This document shows, piece by piece, positions 1 to 11,345 of a stretch of DNA of 64,000 bases (position 1 is its first letter; every line of letters starts with the position of its first letter). Origin of the DNA: Anseranas semipalmata (taxonomy: Eukaryota > Chordata > Aves > Anseriformes > Anseranatidae); the NCBI GenBank assembly GCA_013399115.1, contig VXAA01004323.1, forward strand, positions 5,867 through 69,866, in the 5' to 3' direction. A program made the position numbers and the translations under genes. The notes under the pieces were generated by a model. The model was given only the letters and a program-made list of their open reading frames with translations. It searched no databases and was not told the DNA's origin.

Positions 1-185
1 CTGCAGGGGGGCAGCCGGGGAGCGCCCGCGGCGGCGGCTGGAAGGGGCCCCCTGAACCGCAGCCTCCGTCCCGCGGAGCCCCCTCGGGTCCGGGGGTTTG
101 CAGGAGGCGGCTGCTGCCTGTCCCGGGGGACTCGGGCCCCCTGTCCCCCCGGTGCTGGCGGTGACGGTGACTTTCTCCCTTCCAG
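1..185. other. CpG-rich sequence upstream of the ENHO coding exon
   Basis: This stretch is very GC-rich, with many CpG and GGCGG-type motifs. It ends in a good acceptor: a pyrimidine-rich run followed by CAG at 183-185. I read it as the end of the ENHO 5' intron, because mammalian ENHO has a noncoding first exon and its whole CDS in exon 2. No convincing first exon or donor site can be placed, so the promoter and exon 1 probably lie left of the window or within these bases. Confidence 0.5.
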
Positions 186-394
186 GTGCACAAGGGAGGA
201 GACGCGGCCCCGCGGCGCTGCCGGAGCACCAGCATCCGAGGGAAAGCTCTGAGCCCCCCAGCAGCAGCGTGGGGAAGCCGAGGTCACGGCTCCCGGTGGC
301 CCAGCAGTGCCGGGGGTGACACTGTCCTGCTGCTTGTCTGGCCCCCGGGCCGTCCCGCCGCCGGGACCGCAGCCGTCCCCTCTGTCCCCTGCCA

Positions 395-523
395 ATGCCC
401 GCGGGCCGTCGCTGCACCGGCGTCCCAAGCGCGGGGCCAAGCCGGGGGCCCCGCTTCTCCCCGCGGGGCAGCGGCGATGGGGGCAGCTCTCTCCACCGGA
501 GCAGTCGTTGCGATTTCTTTTAA
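395..523 (+). promoter_or_regulatory. Upstream ORF overlapping the ENHO start codon
   Basis: The only ATG in the visible ENHO 5'UTR is at 395-397. It opens a 42-codon frame that ends at TAA 521-523, 44 bases past the adropin ATG and in a different frame. The context is weak (C at -3). An overlapping uORF of this kind usually lowers translation of the main frame; that effect is inferred here. The peptide resembles nothing I know. Confidence 0.5.
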
Positions 524-662
524 CTGCGTCATCGCCTTGCTCATCCTCATCCTCTTCCTCATCCTCTGCAAGGCCTGCAGGACCCCGTCGTGCCCCAAGA
601 AGGGCCCCTCCTCTGACGTGGATGAGGCAAGGAACGAGGAGAAGTACCTGCTGCAGCCCTGA
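477..662 (+). CDS. ENHO: Adropin (energy homeostasis-associated protein)
   Basis: This 61-residue protein is recognised as adropin, a small membrane-associated precursor linked to metabolic and vascular regulation. The sequence shows an MGAALS start (myristoylation-like), a hydrophobic span at about residues 9-30, the C31-x-A-C34 motif after it, an acidic serine-containing segment SSDVDE at 45-50, and the diagnostic C-terminus YLLQP. In human adropin (76 residues, recalled) the N-terminal half, C31/C34 and YLLQP occupy matching positions. This copy is about 15 residues shorter, and the loss falls in the proline/serine-rich part of the released region. The start is the only in-frame ATG in the exon and has G at -3 and +4. 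Stop TGA is 660-662. Position beside convergent DNAI1 supports orthology. Whether the C-terminus is released as a peptide or the protein stays in the membrane cannot be judged from sequence. Confidence 0.9.
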   Translation: MGAALSTGAVVAISFNCVIALLILILFLILCKACRTPSCPKKGPSSDVDEARNEEKYLLQP

Positions 663-2099
663 GCCGCGCGGGCAGGCGGTGCTGAGCACTGGGGGGCTCG
701 GGGACTTGGGCACCCGGCTGTGCTGAAGGAGCTGCGCTTGCCCGGACACCGCATCCATGCTGGGACCGTGGTGCTGGCCCGGCAGGATGGGAGCGGAGGG
801 AATGCTGAGCCGTTTGCAGGGGCGTGACGCGGAGCAGAGCCCTTCAGCCCCGTGCTTCTGGTGCGTGGACGCCCTGCGGATGCCCGTGGTGACCGCGGGG
901 ATGGAGAGACGGCGGCTGGGGACGTGCTGCGGGGACGTGCCTGCCTGTCCCCACAGCCGGCAAGAGTGGCGGGAGCCGTGCCCTCGAGCGCACCCCGTGT
1001 TCGGGGACAGCCCGTGGGCTCCTCCGTGGCGCTGGTGGCCCGGGTTTGGGGACACGCTCTGCTCTTCGCTTGGGGACAGCGGCACGTGGAGATTCGGCCA
1101 CCAGCTCCTCGTTGCATCGCAGACCTGAGTGGGGCTGGCTGGGGGCTCAGAGAGGGGAGGTGGCGGGGCTGGCATGGGGGCCTGTCCCCAGCGGGCTGGC
1201 TGCCCTGCGGTGGCACCGTGCCCAGGGGGACCCCAGCAGCCCCGGCCCCGCAGCCGCAGGGGGGTTACTGGTGCGGGTGCCTGATGGCGGGTGCTGGGGT
1301 GGCCCTGGGGTGCAGGGAGCGGGCGGCAGCTGGCACCCACCTGCCCCAGCGGCTGGTTTGGTTTGGTGAGCCACGGGGGTGCGGAGGGCCGCTCGGCCTG
1401 TCCGTTTGTCCCCGGTCTGTCTGTTAGTCCCCTCCAGCGTTAGCACCAACACTGCCGGGCGAACGGCCCTCCTCGCTGGGTCCTGTCCCTGCCCGCCAAC
1501 GCTGGCCAGGGCCTGCCAGCCTGTGGGCAGGGGACGTGTCCCCATCCTTGTTGCTGTCCACCGTGAGAGCAGCCTGGAATGGCATTTCATGACGGGCACC
1601 TCCTAGTGTGCTGCGTTGGCTGGGGACACGCGTGTGCCAGTGGCACCCCCCTGTGTCCCACTGCTGCCTGCCTGAGCCCCCGCAGAGAGCTAGGGATATT
1701 TCAGAGTGCCCAGCCAAACGGCACTGAAGGGTCTTCCAGCCCTGATGCTTGGGGACAGGGTCAGCCTGTCCCCTCTCCGGGGCCATGGTGGTTCTGCAGC
1801 GAGGGCCACTTGGTCTGGTTTGTCCCCAAGCCTGACAACTGCTTCCTCTGTCCTGCCCGTGGGTTTTGGAGGGCTCTGCCCTGCCCATCCTAGTGCCGAG
1901 CAATAGCCAGTGCGGGGACCCTGGGGTGCCTGGTCCCTGCTGGCACAGCTGCAATAAGAGGCTCGCGAGGTGGGCTGTGCCGGGGGGGACACGAGCCAGG
2001 GTCCCCGCGCAGGCTTGCCCAGGCCTGGCGAAGCCTCTGGTTCCTTCCCGTGTCAGGTGTAGCTAACGTGTCCCTTTGCAGTCGTGTTTTTACTAGACT

Positions 2100-2105
2100 A
2101 ATAAA
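2100..2105 (+). terminator. ENHO: Polyadenylation signal AATAAA, ENHO
   Basis: A canonical AATAAA hexamer follows a T-rich stretch (around 2085-2092), about 1.44 kb after the ENHO stop codon. It is the first such signal on this strand downstream of the CDS. It lies before the convergent DNAI1 3' end, so it is the likely ENHO cleavage signal. Confidence 0.6.
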
Positions 2106-2125
2106 CCGATCGTAGGACCCAGGAG

Positions 2126-2990
2126 GCGTCTCTGAGCTCTGCCCTGCGCCCGCCGCAGCGTGGGGACGGTCAGGGAGGACGCGGGGAGGCTCCGTGTGCT
2201 GCCCACAGCTCTCCGTGGCTGTCCCGCGGCTGGTGGCCGATGTCCCTGCAGGGCTGGGGGCACGTGGCTGTCGGCAGCGAGCAGCCCCTGCCCTGATGCT
2301 GGTGGCACTGGAGTTTCCAACCCGTGGCCTTAAGTTACAGCGCACAGGACGCTTGCAGGGGACGCGTGCCAGCTGAGCGGATGGAGGACACCTGCCCGGC
2401 GGCTGTGCACAAGGCTCCAGCGGTGACAGCCTTGTCCCTGCTCATCAGCATGCAGTGAGGCCACCGCGGCTCCTGCTGCCACCACAGCCACGTAGCAGCT
2501 AATCCCTCTGCCGCAAAGCGCCGGAGCGCTGGGAAGGCTCTGCAAAGCCCAGCGCCCGGCCGTGCCCGCGGCCGTCAGCTTGGCAGAGGCAGCCGAGCCC
2601 CCGCGGGGAGAGGGGAGGAGTGAGATCCTCGGAGCCGGTGGCCAGCAGCTGCTGCGATGCCCTGGTCCGAGCGATGGCCCGTCCCTGTCCCACTGCAGTG
2701 TGAGGCCAGGCCACGTCCCCAGACACCCTCTGGCCACCACAAAATAGAGGGACCGAAACAGAGGAGATGGGACCAGCCGGGCTCAAGGGCAGCACCAGCA
2801 CGGCTGGGGTGGCACGGGCTGGGCCACGGGGCTGCAACCTCAGGGTGTCACCGGGGCTGGTGGCACTCTCCTGCCCTCCGTGGGGCTCTCAATAAGCATG
2901 AGCATGATGCAAGTGGGGAAGAGGCGAGGGCTGCGTGGCTCTGGGGGACAGAGCACCGCGAGGGGCTGCCGTCCCCAGGGACAACGGCAC
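2126..2990. other. Intergenic spacer between convergent ENHO and DNAI1 3' ends
   Basis: About 0.9 kb of GC-rich sequence separates the two polyadenylation signals. I see no exon, RNA gene or recognisable repeat in it. The long open frames that cross it are expected from the high GC content and show no family resemblance. Confidence 0.6.
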
Positions 2991-2994
2991 GCTG

Positions 2995-3163
2995 CGGGCC
3001 TTTCAGTGGCTCTCTTTATTTGTCTGGGCACGGAGGCAAAGTGCTCCCGCTACGCAAAGAGCAGGCGGAGCGGGGCCCGTGGCTTGCATGCCAAGCAGCC
3101 GCTGGTCAAAGCGGGGCTTGTTTGCCTGCCCGTGGGCACCGGCGCAGCCCTCGCTCCCCCCGC
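2995..3163 (-). other. DNAI1: DNAI1 3'UTR
   Basis: This is a short 3'UTR of about 165 bases from the stop codon to shortly after the AATAAA at 3015-3020 (minus strand). It has no repeats and is GC-rich. The exact cleavage base is estimated. Confidence 0.6.
3015..3020 (-). terminator. DNAI1: Polyadenylation signal AATAAA, DNAI1
   Basis: TTTATT on the plus strand is a perfect AATAAA on the minus strand, about 145 bases after the DNAI1 stop codon. It is the only canonical signal between the stop codon and the ENHO 3' end on that strand. Confidence 0.7.
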
Positions 3164-3268
3164 TCACGTCCCGGCCTTGCCGTCCGGCTCTCTCACCAGG
3201 TTCAGCAGCTTGTCCAGCTTCGCGATTTCCACCTCGGGGCCCTTCTTCACCTCCTGGCCTTTCTTCTC
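3164..3268 (-). CDS. DNAI1: DNAI1 terminal coding exon
   Basis: The last 34 residues plus TGA (3164-3166) read [20 protein letters not shown] then [14 protein letters not shown]. The first 27 residues (EKKGQEV to LLNLVRE) match the mammalian DNAI1 C-terminus closely; the last few residues differ and add a short glycine-containing end. The acceptor is CTCTCCGCAG|GAG. The helix-like, charged tail lies outside the WD propeller. Confidence 0.93.
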   Translation of the reverse strand, partial: EKKGQEVKKGPEVEIAKLDKLLNLVREPDGKAGT

Positions 3269-6200
3269 CTGCGGAGAGAGCAAGCCGGGCAGAGCTGTGA
3301 GCAAGGAGGGAGGTTTTGGGTGCCGTGGCCTGGCTCTTGGCCCTCGCCGGGGGCAGATCCACAGGGGGATGCACCTGCCTGTCCCTGGATTTTAAGCCCA
3401 AAGTGACAGGAGCCGTGGAAAGGCTCCCACGGGCTGAGGGGAGCAGTAAGGAAGGGTTTGGGTGGGGATGGGAGTGGAGTTGTTGCTCTTCTGCCTCTCT
3501 CCTCCATCCCTCCCCATCCCCGTGGGACCAGGTCACTGCAGACACCCCCCACCCCGTGCCCCCCAGCTTCCATCCCCAGACCCTGGGGAGATGCCAGGGC
3601 TGCAGGACACCCAGGGCAGTCACAGCAATGCAGATGTCCAAGCCTCCCTCAAGTGGTTCCCACCATGCCCGTGCTCCTGGGGCAAGGCAGACACGGGGGC
3701 AGGGATCGGTACTTTTGTACCCCAACACCTCTCCGCAGGAGGAAGGTGGGTGCTGAGAGACCCTAACCCAGAGAAGTGAGCCAGGGCTCCCAGATAGGCT
3801 GTCAACTCCTCACAGAGGCTCTCCTGCCCCACGGAGCCTCCCATGGGACGGCATGTCCCCGTCGTGCTCAGAGGTGACAAATAAAAACATCCATAAAACT
3901 GCTCTGAGCCGTTCCAGCACTTGCAGCACGCAGCCGGGCGAGCTGCGGCACCGTGAAGCTCTCCTCGCCGTGCACCGTGTGCTGCTTTGGCACAAAAGAT
4001 GCTGCAGGCAGGCTTTGCACGATGCTGTGCCAACCCCGAGGCGTGCCCCAGCATGGGTTACAGAGGATGAGCTATTCCCACAGCCTGCCAGCACCCATCC
4101 TGGGGTGCTAGAGCAAACCACCAGCACCTTGGGAGGAATCACTTAGCACAAGGGAAATGAGCCTGCTTGGCTCAGCCCGTGCTTGCTTGGGAGCTGCAGG
4201 AGTCCCTGCTAAAGATGACAGTGCCACCCAATGCTTTGGGATGAGCAAGACCCCCTGCTGGGGACTTTGGAAAAGTGATAACCGGGTTTGTGCTCTCCAG
4301 ATACGTATAATTACACACATACCCACAACAGAGGAATTCTCCTATCTGCCTCCAGCCCACAGAGCCTCCTGCTGCTGAGCATTTACTGGTGGGGATCCTC
4401 CAAAGCAGCATCTGCCCAGTCGCCGCATCCCGTGGCTCAGCACTGCCCTCCGCTCTCAGCCTTCCCCTTTGCCAGCCCCCGGGCTCTTGCCTCACCCCTG
4501 GATTTGGGGGTCCCTGCTGCAGGGATGTGACGCTTGTCTGTGCCCAGCGTGGCTGCGAGCACCCCAGAAATCAGGTGCCACGCGTGGATACGCGAGGGGC
4601 TGGTATCGGGGAGCTGGGCATCCTGACACACGGGCTGGAGAAGTGGTCCCCAAGCCGGTGGCACAGCAAGGGGGAACATCACCAGCCGGGTTTGGTGGCA
4701 GAGAGCCCTGTGCCTGCTCCTGGCAGCCTCAAAACGCGGCCACTGTGCGGGGATGCTCTGGGGAGGCCGAGGGAGCAGCGCACGGCGGCCAAGCGAGGAG
4801 GCTGCCTGCTCTCTGCTCTCCCTGCTTAGAAAAGATCGTTTCTCCTCCCGCTGAATCAGTTCCTCTGGTGGCCCCCAGTGCAGCGATTACAAACACGCTT
4901 CTTCCTTCAGTGCTGGAAAAAAAAACGCTGGGGCACAACAAAGAGAAAATTGTGCACGGAGCTGCAGGGATTTCTCCGCGCTTCTCTAGCAAAAGTGGGT
5001 TGCGTTAAAGGCAGCAGGAGTTTGCCCTTGCTGGAAGAGAGCTGGGGCAGGCCTGTGGATATGCACATGGGGACGTGCAGCTCTCCAAGTCCCCTCGCAA
5101 AGGAGATGATGGAGGGAGAGCCCTCGCAGGACAGACCCCACCAAAGGGCAGGCAGGAAAACGGAGCCTTCTGCACCCCGCAACTCCCACACTTGTTTAAC
5201 CGAGGCATGAACGAGGCTTTTGGTGGTCTTCTCCAGAGGAGGAGATGACTGTGGGGAAGGAAGCTCCTGGGGGACCCCTGGGGCTCTCTCGCCCCAGCCC
5301 AGCTTAACCCCGCAGAGCAGAGGTTTCCTTAGGCTGAGGGAGGGAAATTTGGGGTGCCAGCAGCGCTGGTGTGAACGGGCCATTTGGAAACCCCTCTGCT
5401 CCCGAGATGAGAGCCCCCTCGTCACCCGAGTGCCGGAACAAGCCTGGGTTGTTTTTATTTACCAGGCCAGCGCTGGTTTGCATTAACTGAGCAACGCCCT
5501 CCGTGGCTCCGGTCCGTGCACTCGGAGCGATGTTTGTGCTAACGGCCCACGTCACAGCCGAGCATCTCTCTGAGCAAGAGCGTTCGGATAAACACAGCTG
5601 CTCGGGGTATTTCAGGACTTAGCTATTTCTGCAGAAAAGCTGCTTTGCTGTCTGCCTGCATGCAAAACATTCCCTTCGGCACCCCGCGTCACGCACGGCA
5701 CCACGCACGGGTCCTCGGGACGGGCGAAAGGAGCAACCGCTTTGCTCAGCTGGGAAAGGGGGAAGCCAAAGGTGTCCCTGTCAACCCACTGCCATCCCAA
5801 GCCCTTAGCGCCAGCGAGGGTCCCCGGCTGACACCCTCCGGGTATCGATGCCAGGTCCGCGGGCATTTCTGAGGTTAGGGCTCAGCTCCTCGTCGCTGAC
5901 CTATCTCTGAAGCCTTGATTTTAACGCCAGCTCAGCCCCTCTGGTGCCACTGAGAAAGCTGCAACCAAGTCACACGCCAGCCAGTAATGAGCCGTAACCG
6001 AACCAGAGCCCTAATTTAACGCCAAATCACCAGGCAAGCGGGATGACACGGAGAAGGAAAATTATAATGTCTTCTGGGGGGCACTGGAATGGAAAGAGGT
6101 TTCCTTCCACCCGCCCTTCCCAGGGTGGCTGTGCGTGCGAGCCGGGCCGGCCATGCGGCTGCAGGCTGGCTGCCGGCCCCACAGACACAGCACCGCAGCG

Positions 6201-6945
6201 TCCAATTCAATGCACGCGGCATCTTCCTGCAAATCCGTGGGATTCACCCGCCTCGGGCCTCCCAGGAGCAGCGCTTCTCGGAGCGGAGCTGTTTGCAGTT
6301 TCCCAGGGCGTGGGGAAACATCACCACCCGTGCGGCTGCGACCCTAAGGATCGCGGCCCTCCTGATGGATGCTGGTGCACTTGTGGGGTCCGTCCTCCGC
6401 CTGCCCCCTGCTTACGCTGCATCTTTGTGGGCTCACGGGGAGCCAAAAGGGAGCTGGGGCAGAGCCTCACCCCCCCGGAGCTGACAGATGTAGAGCTGAG
6501 CTTACACGGGAGGTCTGTCCCCGAGGAGCTCATCAAACGGGTGCCGGAGCCGCACACAGCAGCGTTTGCATTGATTTTATTGTTAACAGTTCCCAGCAAG
6601 ACAGCGAAATGCTCTTGGCGGAAACAGCGAGGGGGGATGTGTCAGGAAGGCGCAGCGATGGCTCTGTGTGGGGACGGACTCTGCCCCACTGATGGGGCAC
6701 GGCCGCAGGGAGGCGAGGCTGGGACCAGACCCTGTGCTGGTGGCAAAACCCTCACGCTCACTTGGCCTTATGCCTGGGCTCTGCTCTGGCTCCCCGGGGA
6801 GGGAAACTGAGGCACGGGGTGCCTGGCACCATCACAGTGTAGGTGCAATTGCTGCAGCACCCTGCGTGGTCCTCACAGCCCCAGAAGCTGAAAGCAAAGG
6901 AGGTGGAAGATGACCAAGGTGGAGCCACAGGGCGAGGGTAAGCAT

Positions 6946-6982
6946 GAGGACGAGGACGAGGACAAGGACAAGGACTAGGACT
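6946..6982 (+). repeat. Short GAGGAC/AAGGAC tandem tract
   Basis: About six imperfect units of a GAGGAC-like hexamer (drifting to AAGGAC and TAGGAC) run in tandem. The tract is purine-biased and intronic, with no sign of coding. It is a simple microsatellite of a kind common in GC-rich intron. Confidence 0.6.
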
Positions 6983-9900
6983 GGCTGTTTGACGACCCCA
7001 GCCCCATTGCCCTGAGAGCCCCAGCCCCATCAGTCCCCATGCTGACACATGCTGAGCTCTGCATCCAGGATATGGGAGTCATTTAAACTGGAATCACTGT
7101 TCCTTGGCTGATGCCTTCATTCCCTCGCTGAACAGTAAACCGCCAAGTTAATAAAACTCTCCCATAAAACTCATGATGCTGGCACTTTCCAGCATCTTTT
7201 TTTTCTTTTCCCATCGGTGGAATAATCATAAAACATCTGCTGTAAGGTTTCGATTAAACAAAGCAAAACATGTTTATGTTTTAAAGTAGCAAGAAAGTCA
7301 ACCACGCTGGCACAAACACCAGTGGAAAATTCCCCGTAACTTCCCCGGGAGCAGAGGGGACCTTTCCTGGCCGAGTCCTGGCCAAGGGGCACCGGCCCTG
7401 CTGCCAGTGTGACACTGGTGCTCCCAGCCCACGCTGTTCCTGACAGGACGGGATTTCTGGGCACAGCTGTGTTGGGACAGGGTCTGGCCACTTTGCGAAG
7501 CATCCCAGTGACCTACCAGCTTCCCATGCAAAAGGGGTTTAAGCTTTTACGGGCTGATCTAGAAGGGGGTGAGGAGCTTCAGGAAGCCACCAATGGGGCT
7601 GTCCAAACGCCCCAGCCTTATTACCCTCTGTGGGAAGGGGCACGGTCTGCCAGGCGTTCAGAGGTGCTTTGGTTCTGGAGAAGACCTTTCCTTGTTCCTT
7701 CTGCCCTGCTCAGGGATAGGTCAAGGTGACACCTCCAGGGCGAGGGCTCCTCCATAAGCAAAACAGATCAGCGATGGGATCGAAGAATTCAAAGGATGAG
7801 AGCAAAGAGACTTCCCTGGAGCCTTCCCTGTGCCAGGACCACTTCGGGGCTCTCCAGATGCCGTTCACACGCAGCAGCAACGCGCTTATCAGCCACGGAG
7901 AGCCTCGAGTCCCACTCACAGCCTGATCCGACAGCGTTGCTCCTGGCCCGCAGAAGGATTAGCTGACAGACTGGAGATAAGGATTTAGGCTTAGTTTGCT
8001 ACTGTTTGGAAATAAATGACGCAGGAAATGTTCTGCTTGCAGGGAATGAAACTGGCAGAAAAGCCCAGGGGATGGCTGGGTTGTTCAGACGTCAGCAACC
8101 ACACAGGATCTCGGGGCTTTCTGCTTCCCACACTGAGGCGCCGGCCGAGCCAGGCACTGGCCCCGGAGATGCTTGTCCTGCCAGCTTCAGCTAAAACCAG
8201 CGGCAAGCACCTCTCCTTGCTGTACTCACACATTTGACTCAGAGATAGCACCTGCAGCAGGCCATGTCGGGGCACAGCTGGGGAGACAGGTCTGGGGGCC
8301 GCAGGTGCCCTGCCCTGCTTGCTGGCAGCCCCCCATGAAGCCACTGGAACCAGCAAAGACACCGCGATGGGACCAACCGCCTCGGTCCAGCTCCGTAGCA
8401 CACATCTGCCAGGGACGGCGCGGGAGCAAAGCTCAGCTGTGTGCAAGCAAAATTGGATCAGACCTGGAAGAGGCTGGGAGCATCCCAGGGCACACACCAG
8501 AGGGAACGTGGTGAAACACGGGGGTCACCTGTATCAAAATGGGGGGTGCCTGCCTGCAGCATGCCGTGGGGTGGCCCGGCTTACGAGTGCACGAGCAAGA
8601 GGCGTCTGCTCTGCCAGAGGCAGGCTGGGACCCCACAGCCTTGCTCACGCCCCTCGCGGTGCTTTCTGGCCAAGCAAAAGATGTTCACACAGGAGGAACC
8701 AAACTCTTCCCTGCAGGTTTTGCCAGCCTCCAGCAGAGCCGGGCCATGGAGGAGTTTGGATTTTGTGCTGATGGGTGCCGCGGTGCCATCTCTGCTGACC
8801 CTTAGCAAAGAGCTCGGGAAATGCTCGGCAGCAAGCCTCCAAAGCATGAAGTGGCAAGTTGTGCAAACAGGAGTTAACGAACCATCGCCAGCACCAAATT
8901 GCAGTGGAGAAGAGGAGCTGCCAGCTGAGGAGCATTAGGTGCTGGTGGAAATGCCTGCCCCGTTGCTGCAACTCTGCCTGCCCGACACGCAGCCCCATGC
9001 GGGTCCCCGGTGGAGGATCTGCCTCCGACAGCACTCGCTAGCTGGCCTGATCCAGACCCAGCCTTTGCTGTCTGGGCAGATGAAGAAGAGATTGGGCTTT
9101 CAGCCACGCAGAGCGCTCCCTGCTCTCGTTAACTCCACAGCCATAAGCAACGTCTCTCACACACCACTAATTTAGGCACCTAAATATGGCCACGGGAAGT
9201 CCACATTTAGCCACTGTGCAGGAGAACCTCAGCGAGCACGGCCAAGCCGAGCAGAGGCAGGGCGGTGGCGTGCCCCCACAGCTCTTCCGGACTGGGCGAT
9301 GCTGTGAATCTCTAACTGCCCCTGAACTTATCACAGCACCGGTCCCAGAAAACCACAAAGTACATTTAAGGAAGTCTCTCTTCTGCCTTTTCCATGTCTG
9401 TCACTTACGGGTTCACAACAGGGATGTGGTTGCGATCCTCAGGCCAAGCGTCACCAAAACAAAATCCTTAAAGATAAGGCTAAATTTGAAAGTTATCCAG
9501 AGACTGTGGTCTGAAACAGGCCAGCTATCAAACCACCTTAACTCTGCCCTGCACTGACGCTGCGCTTAGGAAACATCAGCAACAGGCGCTCTGCTCCTAC
9601 ATGAGGACATACTGGGTTTTGTCAACCGTGGGGACAATTTGGCCGCGATCTATGAGCACTCTGTGCGTTGGAGACACGCTTTGCCCTCTGGTATCATCAA
9701 CCTTGGTCACTGAGAAGAGCCAACAGCAGCCACCCTAAAGAGGGCAGCCTGGTGAGATGATAAACTCCTCACAAGGCTCATGGAAATGATTTTCAGTCAT
9801 ATCAGTCCACAGATCTAGCACTAAGCACTGAGAAAAATCACCGTGTGCTCAGTGTGCAGGATAATTACCCTGCCTTGACCCATGTAGGCTTCGTAAAAGG

Positions 9901-10619
9901 GCTGGAAGGGAGTAAAAAGCCCCAAAACTTTTGCCTCCAGCCCAGGGAGTCCTGGTGGTGCAAACCACCACTGGGACAAGGGCAGAGGCAAGGGGGGCCC
10001 TTCCCTTTGCCTCCCTGGGGGTGTCCTGGATCCTGCCCTACTGGGTTCCAACTTTCTGCAGTGCCATCGGTCTCCTGGATGGGACTGACTGCTTCCATTA
10101 GCTCTTAGCAACACTCGTGGGAAGCCCTGTTACCCAGAGCCTGCCCGTGTGCTGTAATGGCATCAGAGGGCAGGGCTGGTGGGGCACCAGTGCCTGGTGT
10201 TTTAGCTTTGGGGTCCCTCAGGCACAAGCAGGGAGGAAGGAGCCAGAATCAGTTTTGGCTGGGATTGTCCCCACTAACCTGGCAGGAGATACCTTGGCTT
10301 CTAGCTCTGCTCCAAATATTCCTGTAATTCCACTGAAACCTAAATAACTCCAGATGAAATCTCAGTGCAACCCAAACTACCCCAAAGACACTCAAGCTTC
10401 CCTAGCTCCTGTGCCTGCCAAGAGGAGCCACATCTGCAGCACCTCTTTCCTTGGGCCTGCAGCCCTGCAGAGAGAGGCTCGGGCAGACCCGGCACCCACG
10501 GGCTCAAACATCAATCCCATCCAAAGGGCAAAGTCAAGGAGATGCTCTGCGGTGTGCACGGACCTGGCAGTCTTAAGCCACAAACCCTGATGCCAGCTGG
10601 CAGGTAGCACCGTCAGCTG

Positions 10620-11345
10620 CGCGGCATTACTTCTCTATCAGTCAGCATCTCTCCTTTTTTTTCTTATTTCAGCTTCACTTTAGTGTCTTTGCATGACAGC
10701 TCAGTAAGCTGGTATGGATTAGACTTTAATAAAAGCAACCAAACATGCATGTGGATGTGCAATTCTTGCAGTACCTTGGTACTGCTGTTATCTCACAGAG
10801 CATAACACCACGAGAGATCACTCACAGTTGCACAAACAGTATATTTTTTAAAGTTACCTTTTTTTTTCAAATCCTTCTTTCTCTAACCACTATTGTTAAT
10901 ACACATCCTCTGCGATCGCCTTTTAACTGCCTTAAGAAAGTCCAGATGCTGTTTCTCTCTTAATACATTTTCTTTGCAACTTCTGTCATACTACGTTTTT
11001 AATATAACTCATAAAAATATTTGCATCGAAAATGTATTCTTGTTTGCTACTAACATGACAGTGTGTGAATCTACTTCACTCTGGATAAATACAAGTACAC
11101 TGGGAACTGAGTTTTGCTATAAATAGAAGTGAAAATAAGTGTCTTCGCTCCCAGAGGCCACATATTTAATAACATTAAATGCCAATGGCATGGAAGATGT
11201 ATTACAATTGATACTGTTGTACTGAAAGAGCTCAGTTTGCAATATGTCAGGCCACAGTGCTTTCTCCCTCTCTCCTGCTTTCCATGACTGCACTTGAACT
11301 CAGGGATGCTCCAGAAATAGCATTAGATATTTCAACTGCGTGAAC
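10620..11345. other. AT-rich island with no recognisable gene
   Basis: Base composition drops abruptly from the GC-rich flank to A/T-rich, with long T runs (for example around 10858-10868) and many TAAT/ATTT words, and recovers after about 11.35 kb. No repeat family, RNA gene or frame is recognised. Confidence 0.4.

Larger units (their letters stand above)
186..2125 (+). other. ENHO: ENHO terminal exon (5'UTR part, CDS, 3'UTR)
   Basis: The exon is inferred to run from the acceptor AG at 184-185 to just past the AATAAA at 2100-2105. It contains about 290 bases of 5'UTR, the complete adropin CDS and about 1.45 kb of 3'UTR. The left boundary rests on the pyrimidine tract plus CAG. The right boundary rests on the first canonical polyadenylation signal after the stop. 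The 3'UTR is GC-rich with no sustained conserved frame. Both ends need transcript support; the cleavage position is only approximate. Confidence 0.55.

Noticed and set aside
284..1216. 310-codon minus-strand frame across ENHO.
   Set aside because: It is antisense to the ENHO CDS in CpG-rich DNA, where stop codons are rare; its Arg/Pro/Ala-rich composition is typical of a shadow frame.
2657..3406. 249-codon plus-strand frame over the DNAI1 last exon.
   Set aside because: It is a shadow of the minus-strand exon and GC-rich flanks; no family resemblance.
3881..3890. Plus-strand AATAAA as an alternative ENHO poly(A) site.
   Set aside because: It lies beyond the DNAI1 last exon, and a canonical signal already exists at 2100; no evidence favours read-through.
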